A stretch of 37,200 bases of DNA from Paracoccaceae bacterium (GTDB lineage: Bacteria > Pseudomonadota > Alphaproteobacteria > Rhodobacterales > Rhodobacteraceae). Of this stretch, positions 8,605-18,843 are shown in pieces. The position numbers and the translations under genes are program-made. Below the pieces are notes generated by a model. The model had not been told where the DNA came from and made no database searches. It was given only the letters and a program-made list of their open reading frames with translations. The stretch is from assembly GCA_009924775.1 (NCBI GenBank), contig RFQY01000005.1:1-37200 (forward strand), given 5' to 3'. Each line of letters begins with the position of its first letter. Position 1 is the first letter of the stretch.

Positions 8605-9030
8605 TTACAGGTTGGGCGGGGTCAGGCCAATGTGGCCCCCGATGGCAACCATATCTGCCAACAGCTTGGCCGCGTCGTCGACAGCATCGCCAGCATTCGC
8701 CGCATGGGCCTGCTGGTGGGCTGCGTGGGCGCTGCGTACCATGTCGTGATACACCTCTTCGGTGATCTCAGCGGCATTCACGGCACGCTCGGCCAGCACG
8801 GTGGTTCCCTCGGCGCCGATCTGGGCAAATCCGCCCGTCACCACGTATTTGGTTTCCCCCTGCGGGCCCGAGACCGTCAGCAGACCAGGACGCAGCGTGG
8901 TGATCAGCGGGGCATGGTTAGCCATTGCTGTCATATCACCATCCGCACCCGGGATCTGAACCTGCGTCACCTCAAGCGAAGCAAGGCTCCGCTCGGGGCT
9001 GACTAGGTCGAATTGCATCAAATCTGCCAT
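8605..9030 (-). CDS. atpC: F1 ATP synthase epsilon subunit
   Basis: The 141-residue protein has the epsilon beta-sandwich ([45 protein letters not shown]) followed by a helical C-terminus that is Ala/His-rich. Epsilon connects gamma to the c-ring and can inhibit ATP hydrolysis. An AGGAGG site precedes the ATG at 9030, and the gap to atpD is 12 bases. It is the last gene of the atpHAGDC operon and is followed by a strong terminator. Confidence 0.95.
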   Translation of the reverse strand: MADLMQFDLVSPERSLASLEVTQVQIPGADGDMTAMANHAPLITTLRPGLLTVSGPQGETKYVVTGGFAQIGAEGTTVLAERAVNAAEITEEVYHDMVRSAHAAHQQAHAANAGDAVDDAAKLLADMVAIGGHIGLTPPNL

Positions 9031-9042
9031 GTTTGGCCCTCC

Positions 9043-10467
<1,425 letters not shown>

Positions 10468-10485
10468 CTATTCGTCTCCGTCCTC

Positions 10486-11364
10486 TTAGAGCGCCTCGGC
10501 GCCCGAGATGATTTCAATAAGCTCGTTCGTGATCACTGCTTGACGCGAACGGTTGTATTGGATCGTCAGTTTGTCGATCATGTCGCCCGCATTGCGCGTT
10601 GCGTTGTCCATTGCGGACATGCGCGCGCCCTGCTCGGATGCTGCGTTTTCCAGCAGTGCCGAGAAGATCTGCGTTGCCACACCGCGCGGCAGAAGGTCGG
10701 CCAAGATGGCCTCTTCGTCCGGTTCATAGTCGAACAGTGTGGTGTCTGCAGCCGCTTCGCCCGTTTGGTCGAAAGCGGCAGGAATGATCTGCTGCGCGGT
10801 CGGGATCTGGCTGATCACCGACTGGAAGCGGTTGAAAAAGATCGTTGCCACGTCAAACTCGCCCGCGTCAAAGCGTGCCAGCACATCGCGCGCGATGTCT
10901 TGCGCGTTGGCGTAACCCAAGCGTTTCACTTCGCTCAGATCGACGTGACCAATGAACAGGTCTGCGTAATCACGCTTCAGCTGCTCACGGCCCTTTTTAC
11001 CGACGGTCAAGATTTTAACCGTCTTGCCAGCCGCCCGCAGTTCGGCCACGCGAACGCGCGCCAGCTTCACGATCGAACTGTTGAAACCGCCGCACAGGCC
11101 ACGTTCCGACGTCATGACCACCAGCAGCTGCACTTGGTCGCTGCCCGTGCCCGACAACAAGCGCGGGGCGCTGTCCGAGCCGCCAACCGATGCAGCAAGC
11201 CCCGCCAGAACGGTGTTGAACCGTTCTGCATAGGGGCGCCCTGCCTCGGCTGCATCTTGTGCCCGCCGCAGTTTTGCGGCGGCCACCATCTGCATGGCCT
11301 TGGTGATCTTGCGGGTCGATTTGACCGACTCGATCCTGTTTTTTAGATCCTTGAGAGAAGGCAT
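10486..11364 (-). CDS. atpG: F1 ATP synthase gamma subunit
   Basis: The 292-residue protein forms the central shaft. The N-terminal coiled helix is [19 protein letters not shown] followed by [17 protein letters not shown]; the central fold has [12 protein letters not shown]; and the C-terminal helix contains [17 protein letters not shown] and [23 protein letters not shown]. All are diagnostic. Gaps to atpA and atpD are 12 and 18 bases. Confidence 0.97.
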   Translation of the reverse strand: MPSLKDLKNRIESVKSTRKITKAMQMVAAAKLRRAQDAAEAGRPYAERFNTVLAGLAASVGGSDSAPRLLSGTGSDQVQLLVVMTSERGLCGGFNSSIVKLARVRVAELRAAGKTVKILTVGKKGREQLKRDYADLFIGHVDLSEVKRLGYANAQDIARDVLARFDAGEFDVATIFFNRFQSVISQIPTAQQIIPAAFDQTGEAAADTTLFDYEPDEEAILADLLPRGVATQIFSALLENAASEQGARMSAMDNATRNAGDMIDKLTIQYNRSRQAVITNELIEIISGAEAL

Positions 11365-11376
11365 CCCATCTCTCCC

Positions 11377-12915
11377 TTATGCGAAGTCAGCTGCGAATTC
11401 GTCCAGCGCTGCTTTGATACGGTCCTCGGCGTCGCCCTTCACTTTGGGGTCTTCCGTTGTGATCCAATCCAGCAGGTCGGCATGCTTGCCGCGCAGATGC
11501 GCCAGCAGGCCTTGCTCCCAGCGGCTAACGTCGCGCAGGGCAACTTTGTCCAAGTAGCCTTTGGTGCCAGCATAGATCACGCATACGATTTCCGCGTTGG
11601 TCAGCGGTGCGTATTGCGGCTGTTTCATCAGCTCGGTCAGGCGCGAACCACGGTTCAGCAGCTGCTGGGTGGCGGCATCCAGATCCGAACCAAACTGCGC
11701 AAATGCAGCCATTTCACGGTACTGAGCCAGCGACAGTTTCACTGGGCCAGCAACCGATTTCATGGCGTTGGTCTGCGCCGACGACCCCACGCGCGACACC
11801 GACAAACCGGTGTTCACAGCGGGGCGGATCCCTTGGTAGAACAGTTCCGTTTCCAAGAAGATCTGGCCATCGGTGATCGAGATCACGTTGGTCGGAATAA
11901 AGGCCGACACGTCGCCGCCTTGGGTTTCGATCACCGGCAAAGCGGTCAGCGAGCCCGAGCCGTTGTCTTCGTTCAGCTTCGCCGAACGCTCCAGCAGGCG
12001 GGAGTGCAGGTAGAACACGTCACCAGGATAGGCTTCGCGGCCCGGCGGGCGGCGCAGCAACAGCGACATCTGGCGGTAGGAAACGGCTTGCTTGGACAAG
12101 TCATCATAAATGATCAGCGCGTGCTTGCCGTTGTCGCGGAAATATTCGGCCATGGCCGTTGCGGAATAGGGCGCCAAGAACTGCATCGGTGCCGGGTCGG
12201 ATGCGGTTGCAGCCACAACCACGGTATACTCGATCGCGCCGCTTTCTTCCAACTTTTTCACCAGCTGGGCCACGGTCGAACGCTTTTGGCCGATCGCAAC
12301 ATAGATGCAATACAGTTTCTTGCTTTCGTCGTCGCCGGCCGCGTCGTTATACGACTTTTGGTTCAAAATCGCGTCCAGTGCGATCGCGGTTTTGCCGGTC
12401 TGGCGGTCGCCGATGATCAATTCGCGCTGGCCACGGCCAATCGGGATCATCGCGTCCACGGCTTTCAGGCCAGTGGCCATCGGCTCGTGCACCGATTTAC
12501 GCGGGATAATGCCGGGCGCCTTTACGTCGGCCACGCGACGCTCGGTTGCGTTGATGGCGCCTTTGCCATCCAGCGGGTTGCCCAGACCATCGACAACGCG
12601 GCCCAGCAGCTCGGGGCCGGCGGGAACGTCCACGATCGACTTGGTGCGCTTTACCGTGTCGCCTTCTTTGATCTCGCGGTCGGAACCGAAGATCACAACA
12701 CCCACGTTGTCCGACTCGAGGTTCAGGGCCATGCCCTGAATGCCGCCGGGGAATTCGACCATTTCACCGGCCTGAACATTGTCGAGGCCATACACACGGG
12801 CAATACCGTCGCCGACCGACAGCACCCGGCCGACCTCGGCCACTTCGGTTTCTTGCCCGAAGTTCTTGATCTGGTCCTTCAGGATCGCAGAAATCTCTGC
12901 CGCTTGGATACCCAT
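11377..12915 (-). CDS. atpA: F1 ATP synthase alpha subunit
   Basis: This 512-residue nucleotide-binding subunit has the P-loop GDRQTGKT at residues 169-176 and [23 protein letters not shown], which carries the arginine-finger region. The N-terminal beta-barrel begins [16 protein letters not shown]. Its ATG directly follows the atpH TAA with no gap (TAAATG), a sign of translational coupling. A purine-rich GAAAGAGG site lies in the end of atpH. Confidence 0.98.
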   Translation of the reverse strand: MGIQAAEISAILKDQIKNFGQETEVAEVGRVLSVGDGIARVYGLDNVQAGEMVEFPGGIQGMALNLESDNVGVVIFGSDREIKEGDTVKRTKSIVDVPAGPELLGRVVDGLGNPLDGKGAINATERRVADVKAPGIIPRKSVHEPMATGLKAVDAMIPIGRGQRELIIGDRQTGKTAIALDAILNQKSYNDAAGDDESKKLYCIYVAIGQKRSTVAQLVKKLEESGAIEYTVVVAATASDPAPMQFLAPYSATAMAEYFRDNGKHALIIYDDLSKQAVSYRQMSLLLRRPPGREAYPGDVFYLHSRLLERSAKLNEDNGSGSLTALPVIETQGGDVSAFIPTNVISITDGQIFLETELFYQGIRPAVNTGLSVSRVGSSAQTNAMKSVAGPVKLSLAQYREMAAFAQFGSDLDAATQQLLNRGSRLTELMKQPQYAPLTNAEIVCVIYAGTKGYLDKVALRDVSRWEQGLLAHLRGKHADLLDWITTEDPKVKGDAEDRIKAALDEFAADFA

Positions 12916-13476
12916 TTATCCGACCTCTTTCATTGCATTCTGGAGGGAGTTCAGCTTCGAGGCGATCGAGGTGTCGATCATCTTCGAACCCATTTTGACG
13001 ACAAGACCACCGATAAGTTTCTCATCGACGGTCGCGCTAATTTTCACCGATTTACCGACACTGGACGCCAGCGCTTTTGCCAGCTTGTCTGCCTGTGTCT
13101 TGGTCAACGCTTTGGCGCTGGTAACCTCGGCGGTGATTTCACCCTTGTCCTCGGCGATAGCAGCCCGCAGGGCCTGCACCAACTGGGGAAGGATGTACAA
13201 GCGGCGCTTGTTCGACATAAGCGCCAGAACATTCGACACGATGGTCGAAAGCCCCATTTTTTTGGCCAGCGCCGCGATGGCGCCTGCCTGTTCGTCGCGG
13301 CTGTAAACCGGCGAAGAGATCAGCGCGCGGAAATCTGCGCTGTCTGCCAATGCCGCTTCCAGCGCGTCAAGGTCGGTTTCAACCTTGGCGACAGCTTTGT
13401 CTTCTTTGGCCAACTCAAAAACGGCCTTGGCATAGCGTGCTGCAATGCCCATGGAAATCGAAGCTGGTTCGGACAC
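12916..13476 (-). CDS. atpH: F1 ATP synthase delta subunit
   Basis: The 186-residue protein carries the OSCP/delta N-terminal helical domain ([17 protein letters not shown]) and a C-terminal segment ([30 protein letters not shown], read in two parts) typical of AtpH. It links F1 to the peripheral stalk. There is no upstream ATG in the conserved position. Two GTG codons compete, at 13482 and 13476. The GGAAGG site at 13488-13483 abuts the first and is correctly spaced for the second, so I prefer 13476. It is the first gene of the operon; F0 genes are absent here, as in related bacteria where F0 and F1 operons are separate. Confidence 0.92.
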   Translation of the reverse strand: MSEPASISMGIAARYAKAVFELAKEDKAVAKVETDLDALEAALADSADFRALISSPVYSRDEQAGAIAALAKKMGLSTIVSNVLALMSNKRRLYILPQLVQALRAAIAEDKGEITAEVTSAKALTKTQADKLAKALASSVGKSVKISATVDEKLIGGLVVKMGSKMIDTSIASKLNSLQNAMKEVG

Positions 13477-13482
13477 GTCCAC

Positions 13483-13771
13483 CCTTCCGATTGTCTGGCC
13501 CCGGTCGTTGGCCCAAGGGCCGCCGGGGGCGTTTGATCACCCTGAGTACGTCAAGGCATAGAAATTCGGCGTGGGTGTAGCAGAGCATTCCCCACCTAGC
13601 AACCTGCTAGAAAACTTTAGCATACAATAGAATACAACGTGTTTTCATATGCTTAGCCCAGGTGCGACCCTTTGCGCGCAAAAAGCTTAAAATTTTTTCT
13701 GACGAAAACACGCATATTTGCGATTCCTCGGCCCGCGCAGCGCCTAAAAGCCCGGCAAATCGTTAACGCTA
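13483..13771. other. Gene-free gap upstream of the atp operon
   Basis: This 289-base stretch should hold the atp operon promoter and leader. It is AT-rich at 13600-13720, including an AAAAAGCTTAAAATTTTTT block near 13680-13699 that could be an UP-like or bent-DNA element. I found no -35/-10 pair with good spacing. The methyltransferase upstream is on the same strand and ends at 13772 without a T-rich terminator, so readthrough from it is possible. Confidence 0.4.
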
Positions 13772-14530
13772 TCACAGATCGCGCAGCGAATTTCGCCCCG
13801 CAACAGGGCGCCCCAGCCCGTCTAATACCTGCAATGGCCGGCGCACCGCAGCCTTCAAGCCCCCACTGGGGGCATGCACGCGCTTTGAAACCTCCACCAT
13901 CAAAACACCGCCCGCCATCACAACCGAAAGCCGCTGGCCGATCCCCTCCCACATCTGGCCGGTTTTCAGCCAAAACCGCTTGGTGCTGGGGGGCTGATAC
14001 AGCAAGGCACGGTGGCGTTCGGGCATGAAATGATGGCGGCGCAATTGCGCCTCTAGCTGGCTTAGGGTGAAAGGCCGGCCAAAGCCAAACGGCGTTTTAT
14101 CGCCCCGCGACCACAACCCGCCACGGTTTGGCACGATAAACAACGCCTTGCCGCCCGGCCCCAAGACGCGAAAACATTCCTCTAGCAAGGCCGAGGGCTG
14201 TTCGCTGGTTTCCAGCCCATGCATCACCACCAGCCGATCGACATGGCCGGTTTCCAGCGGCCACAGCGTTTCCTCGCATAAGACGCTGACATTGGCCATG
14301 CCCGCAGGCCACGGCATAACCCCCTGTGGCCCCGGCATCAGCGCCACCACGCGCCGCGCCTCGGCCAGGTAGGGGCGCAGCAAGGGCACGGCAAAACCAT
14401 AGCCCACCAAGGTTTGGCCCTTGGCCTCGGGCCAGACTTGCAGCAGCGTATCGCGCACAATTTTTTGCACGGCCCGCCCCAGCGTGCTGCGATAATAAAA
14501 GTTGCGCAGATCTTGCACATCAAGATGCAT
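13772..14530 (-). CDS. Class I SAM-dependent methyltransferase-like protein
   Basis: The 252-residue protein fits a methyltransferase type 11 layout, but with a degenerate glycine loop ([16 protein letters not shown]). Better-preserved later strands are [34 protein letters not shown] and a C-terminal strand segment ([11 protein letters not shown]). A region between contains [15 protein letters not shown]. The substrate is unknown. In related alphaproteobacteria a gene like this is often divergent from gloB, as here (61-base gap). The weak SAM-binding loop leaves open loss of catalysis. Confidence 0.78.
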   Translation of the reverse strand: MHLDVQDLRNFYYRSTLGRAVQKIVRDTLLQVWPEAKGQTLVGYGFAVPLLRPYLAEARRVVALMPGPQGVMPWPAGMANVSVLCEETLWPLETGHVDRLVVMHGLETSEQPSALLEECFRVLGPGGKALFIVPNRGGLWSRGDKTPFGFGRPFTLSQLEAQLRRHHFMPERHRALLYQPPSTKRFWLKTGQMWEGIGQRLSVVMAGGVLMVEVSKRVHAPSGGLKAAVRRPLQVLDGLGRPVAGRNSLRDL

Positions 14531-14591
14531 TGCGGCTGGCCCGTGCTTGCGTCACTGTGGGCCGACCATAGCAGCCAAAGGACGAAATGCC

Positions 14592-15353
14592 ATGCCCGTT
14601 GATATCGTCACCATTCCCTGCCTGTCAGATAATTACGCCTATCTGTTGAAAGGTCCCGATGGGGTTGTGTTGATAGATGCCCCCGAGGCGGCGCCGATCC
14701 AACAGGCGCTGGCGGTGCGGGGCTGGGGGCTGGATACAATCTTGATCACCCATCACCACCACGATCATGTGGGTGCCATCGCCGCGCTAAAGGCCGAATT
14801 TGGCGCCACCGTTATCGGCCCGCGGGCCGAGGCCGCCAAGATCGAGGGGCTAGATCAGCTGGTGGCCGGCGGCGATCAGGGGGGCAGCGGCGCCGGGGCA
14901 TGGCAGGTGCTGGACGTGCCGGGCCATACCTTGGGCCATGTGGCCTTTCATTTCCCGGGCGCCCATGCCGTTTTTACCGCCGATAGCTTGATGGCACTGG
15001 GCTGTGGCCGCATCTTCGAAGGCACGCCACCGATGATGTATCAAAGCCTGTGCACCTTGGCCGGCTTGCCACCCGAAACCATGGTGTATTCGGGCCATGA
15101 ATATACCCAAGCCAACGCCAGCTTTGCCGCCACGATCGACCCAGACAACCCCGCCTTGCAGGCCCGCATTGCCCGCATCACCGCCGCGCGGGCGCGCAAT
15201 TTGCCAACCGTGCCATCGCTGCTGTCCGAGGAACTGGCCACAAACCCGTTTTTACGCGCCGACCAGCCCGATTTGCAGGCCACCCTCGGCATGGCCGGTA
15301 CGCCGGCTGCAGATGTCTTTGCCCATGTGCGTGCCCTGAAAGACAAGTTTTAG
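14592..15353 (+). CDS. gloB: Hydroxyacylglutathione hydrolase (glyoxalase II)
   Basis: The 253-residue metallo-beta-lactamase-fold enzyme has the metal motif ITHHHHDHVG, then DVPGHTLGHVAF (third His), FTADSLMALGCGR (bridging Asp) and YSGHEYTQANASFA (final His). The C-terminal glutathione-binding region contains FLRADQPDLQ. It hydrolyses S-lactoylglutathione to lactate and glutathione in methylglyoxal detoxification. The ATG at 14592 is preceded by an AAAGGACG site; an in-frame upstream start at 14502 would add a non-conserved, Cys-rich segment and overlap the divergent gene. Confidence 0.94.
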   Translation: MPVDIVTIPCLSDNYAYLLKGPDGVVLIDAPEAAPIQQALAVRGWGLDTILITHHHHDHVGAIAALKAEFGATVIGPRAEAAKIEGLDQLVAGGDQGGSGAGAWQVLDVPGHTLGHVAFHFPGAHAVFTADSLMALGCGRIFEGTPPMMYQSLCTLAGLPPETMVYSGHEYTQANASFAATIDPDNPALQARIARITAARARNLPTVPSLLSEELATNPFLRADQPDLQATLGMAGTPAADVFAHVRALKDKF

Positions 15354-15517
15354 GCGGAATGCAGGCAACAAGCCGCGCAGAAAGGCCCTTAAAATCAATT
15401 CTTCGAATTTTCCCCAAGAAAATACTTGAAGCCGGGCGCATATCGACCAAACTTTAATAAGAAGACCCTAGGCTGCCGCAACATCGCGCAGCCCAACCAC
15501 AGGAAGGAGCACGCATC

Positions 15518-17848
15518 GTGCCTTCATTCTCTAGCACGCTGGAACAGGCCATTCACGCAGCTTTGGCACTTGCCAATGCACGCCGCCACGAATTTGCAAC
15601 GCTGGAGCATCTGCTTTTGGCGCTGGTCGACGAACCCGATGCCGCCCGCGTGATGAAGGCATGTTCGGTCGATACCGAAGAATTGCGCCAAACATTGGTG
15701 GAATTCATCGATGACGAGCTGGCCAACCTGATCACCGATATCGACGGCTCGGAAGCCGTGCCAACCGCCGCCTTCCAACGCGTCATCCAACGCGCCGCGA
15801 TCCACGTGCAATCGTCTGGCCGCACCGAAGTGACCGGCGCCAATGTCTTGGTGGCCATCTTCGCCGAACGCGAAAGCAACGCGGCCTATTTCCTGCAAGA
15901 ACAGGACATGACACGCTATGACGCGGTGAATTTCATCGCCCATGGCGTTGCCAAAGACCCCGCCTATGGCGAAAACCGCTCGGTGCAGGGGGCCGAAGCC
16001 GCAGAAAGCGAAGACACGCGCCCCGGCAGTTCCGACAAGGTAACCGAGGGGGAATCGGCCCTTGCCAAATATTGCGTGGATCTGAACGAAAAGGCGCGCA
16101 CCGGCGATGTAGACCCGCTGATCGGCCGCGCCTCCGAGGTTGAACGCTGCATCCAAGTGCTGTGCCGCCGGCGCAAGAACAACCCGCTGTTGGTGGGCGA
16201 TCCGGGCGTGGGCAAAACCGCCATTGCCGAAGGGCTGGCACGCAAAATCGTGCAAGGCGAAACCCCCGAAGTGCTGTCAAAAACCGTGATTTTCAGCCTT
16301 GATATGGGCGCGCTTTTGGCCGGCACCCGCTATCGTGGTGATTTCGAAGAACGGCTAAAGGCTGTGGTGACCGAATTGGAAAACCACCCCGATGCCGTAT
16401 TGTTCATCGATGAAATCCACACCGTGATCGGCGCGGGCGCCACGTCGGGCGGGGCTATGGATGCCTCGAACCTGCTCAAACCCGCGCTTCAGGGCGGCAA
16501 ATTGCGCTGCATGGGCTCGACCACCTACAAAGAGTTCCGCCAGCATTTCGAAAAAGACCGGGCGCTATCGCGGCGTTTTCAGAAAATCGACGTGAACGAA
16601 CCCTCGACCGATGACACAATCAAAATTCTCAAAGGCATCAAAAGCTATTTCGAAGAACATCACGGCGTAAAATACACCAGCGATGCCATCAAAACCGCGG
16701 TCGAACTGTCGGCCCGCTACATCAACGACCGCAAGTTGCCCGACAAGGCCATTGATGTCATCGACGAGGCCGGCGCAGCCCAGCATCTGCTGGCTGAATC
16801 AAAGCGGCGAAAAACCATTGGCACCAAGGAAATCGAGGCGGTGATCGCAAAAATTGCGCGCATTCCCCCGAAAAATGTTTCGAAAGACGATGCCGAAGTT
16901 CTGAAAGACCTTGAAAAAACGCTCAAACGCGTGGTTTTCGGCCAAGACCCCGCCATCGAGGCGCTGTCAAGCGCCATCAAACTGGCGCGCGCGGGCCTGC
17001 GCGAGCCGGAAAAACCCATCGGCAACTACCTCTTTGCTGGCCCCACCGGCGTGGGCAAAACCGAAGTGGCAAAACAGCTGGCCGATACGCTGGGCGTGGA
17101 ACTGCTGCGCTTTGACATGTCGGAATATATGGAAAAACACGCCGTATCACGCCTGATCGGTGCGCCCCCCGGCTATGTCGGCTTTGATCAGGGTGGCATG
17201 CTCACCGATGGGGTCGATCAACACCCGCATTGCGTGTTGCTGCTGGACGAGATCGAAAAAGCCCACCCCGATGTGTTCAACATTTTGCTGCAAGTGATGG
17301 ATCATGGCACATTGACCGATCACAATGGCCGCAAGGTGGATTTCCGCAATGTGATCTTGATCATGACATCGAACGCGGGCGCCGCCGATATGCAAAAGGC
17401 CGCCATCGGCTTTGGCCGTGATCGCCGCGAAGGCGAAGATACAGCCGCGATCGAACGCACCTTCACCCCTGAATTCCGCAACCGTCTGGATGCCACCATC
17501 TCGTTCCAGCCGCTGCCCAAAGGGGTGATTTTGCAAGTGGTCGAAAAATTTGTGCTGCAACTGGAAGCACAGCTGATGGACCGCAATGTGCAAATCGAAC
17601 TTACCCACCCCGCCGCCGAATGGCTGGGGGAAAAGGGCTATGACGATAAAATGGGGGCCCGCCCCTTGGGCCGGGTGATCCAAGAGCACATAAAAAAACC
17701 CCTGGCCGAGGAATTGCTGTTTGGCAAATTGGCCAAGGGCGGCGTGGTGCGGGTGGCTGTGAAAAATGGCCAAATCGATCTGCAAATCTCGGGTCCCGAC
17801 CGGCCACAGCTGTCTGGCTCTAAGCCGCCACTTTTGACAGCCGAGTGA
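15518..17848 (+). CDS. clpA: ATP-dependent Clp protease ATP-binding subunit ClpA
   Basis: The 776-residue AAA+ unfoldase has an N-terminal Clp repeat domain (LEQAIHAALALANARRHEF), which binds the adaptor ClpS in known systems. Two ATPase modules follow: Walker A GDPGVGKT (residues 227-234) with VLFIDEIHTVIGAG, and Walker A GPTGVGKT (508-515) with VLLLDEIEKAHPDV. It feeds substrates to ClpP. The start is GTG at 15518, supported by an AGGAAGGAG site 8 bases upstream. No clpS is beside it, unlike many genomes where clpS precedes clpA. The last codons overlap the next gene by four bases (GTGA). Confidence 0.96.
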   Translation: MPSFSSTLEQAIHAALALANARRHEFATLEHLLLALVDEPDAARVMKACSVDTEELRQTLVEFIDDELANLITDIDGSEAVPTAAFQRVIQRAAIHVQSSGRTEVTGANVLVAIFAERESNAAYFLQEQDMTRYDAVNFIAHGVAKDPAYGENRSVQGAEAAESEDTRPGSSDKVTEGESALAKYCVDLNEKARTGDVDPLIGRASEVERCIQVLCRRRKNNPLLVGDPGVGKTAIAEGLARKIVQGETPEVLSKTVIFSLDMGALLAGTRYRGDFEERLKAVVTELENHPDAVLFIDEIHTVIGAGATSGGAMDASNLLKPALQGGKLRCMGSTTYKEFRQHFEKDRALSRRFQKIDVNEPSTDDTIKILKGIKSYFEEHHGVKYTSDAIKTAVELSARYINDRKLPDKAIDVIDEAGAAQHLLAESKRRKTIGTKEIEAVIAKIARIPPKNVSKDDAEVLKDLEKTLKRVVFGQDPAIEALSSAIKLARAGLREPEKPIGNYLFAGPTGVGKTEVAKQLADTLGVELLRFDMSEYMEKHAVSRLIGAPPGYVGFDQGGMLTDGVDQHPHCVLLLDEIEKAHPDVFNILLQVMDHGTLTDHNGRKVDFRNVILIMTSNAGAADMQKAAIGFGRDRREGEDTAAIERTFTPEFRNRLDATISFQPLPKGVILQVVEKFVLQLEAQLMDRNVQIELTHPAAEWLGEKGYDDKMGARPLGRVIQEHIKKPLAEELLFGKLAKGGVVRVAVKNGQIDLQISGPDRPQLSGSKPPLLTAE

Positions 17849-18840
17849 GGCAAGCCGCCCACAAAGCGCGCTGGGCCCTGGCCCTTGGTTTGGGGGGCTT
17901 GGGCCTGTTGGCAGGCCATAGCGCGGCGGCAAATCCGCCGCGCTTGGGGCTGCCCGTATCGTGCAGCTTGGGCGAAACCTGCTTTATCCAACAATTCGTC
18001 GACCACGCCCCCGGCCCCACGGCCCGCGATTATACCTGCGGCGCACTCAGCTATGATGGGCATAAGGGCACCGATTTTGGCCTGCCCAACATGCAGCACA
18101 TGGCGGCGGGCGTTGATGTGCTGGCCGCCGCGCCAGGCCGCGTGGCCGGCACCCGCGATGGCATGCCCGATACCGGCTGGGCGCCCACGCTGGCCGGGCG
18201 CGAATGCGGCAATGGCGTGGTGATCCAGCATGCCGACGGCTGGGAGACGCAATATTGCCACATGAAACAAGGCAGTATCGCCGTGCAACGCGGCCAAACC
18301 GTGCAGGCAGGCACGGTTTTGGGGCAAGTGGGCTTTTCTGGGCGCACCGAATTTCCACATCTGCACCTGTCGGTGCGCCATGACGGCCAAGTGATCGACC
18401 CGTTTGATGCCGATGGCCAAATCAGTTGCTTGGGCGAAGGGCACACCAGCCTATGGGCCATGCCCCTGCCCTATCAACCCGGCGGGCTGTTGGCGGGTGG
18501 CTTTGCCGAGAATGTGCCAAGTTTCGATGCGGTCAAGGCCGGCACAGCCAGCCCCAAACCAAACCGCCTGCCCCGCCAACCAAAGGCGCTGGTGTTTTGG
18601 GCCCATGGCTTTGGTGCCAAGCCTGGCGACCAACTGGATATTGCCATCACCGCCCCCGATGGCAGCACTTTTTTCCAAACCCGTGTGACGCTGGAAAAAA
18701 CCCAAGCGCAATCTTTCCGCGCCGCCGGGCGCCGGGTTTCTGCCCCGCTGATGGCGGGGCTTTATTCGGGGCGCGCCACCTTGCTGCGCGCGGGCGAACA
18801 ATTGGGCCAAAGCGAAGGCCAGATCACAATTGCCGATTAA
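17845..18840 (+). CDS. Secreted M23-family (LytM-type) metallopeptidase
   Basis: The 331-residue protein has a signal peptide of about 29 residues (basic start, Leu/Gly-rich core, SAAAN cleavage region). A LytM fold follows with zinc ligands His73 and Asp77 in GHKGTDFG and His172/His174 in PHLHLSVR, plus the QYCHMKQGS strand. Family enzymes cut peptidoglycan peptide bridges; the active residues look complete. A C-terminal domain of about 130 residues (from about 200) is a likely beta-sandwich of unknown role. The start is GTG overlapping the clpA stop, so translation is coupled to a cytoplasmic protease subunit, an unexpected pairing. It ends three bases before the convergent OmpA-type gene. 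Confidence 0.87.
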   Translation: MRQAAHKARWALALGLGGLGLLAGHSAAANPPRLGLPVSCSLGETCFIQQFVDHAPGPTARDYTCGALSYDGHKGTDFGLPNMQHMAAGVDVLAAAPGRVAGTRDGMPDTGWAPTLAGRECGNGVVIQHADGWETQYCHMKQGSIAVQRGQTVQAGTVLGQVGFSGRTEFPHLHLSVRHDGQVIDPFDADGQISCLGEGHTSLWAMPLPYQPGGLLAGGFAENVPSFDAVKAGTASPKPNRLPRQPKALVFWAHGFGAKPGDQLDIAITAPDGSTFFQTRVTLEKTQAQSFRAAGRRVSAPLMAGLYSGRATLLRAGEQLGQSEGQITIAD

Positions 18841-18843
18841 CGC

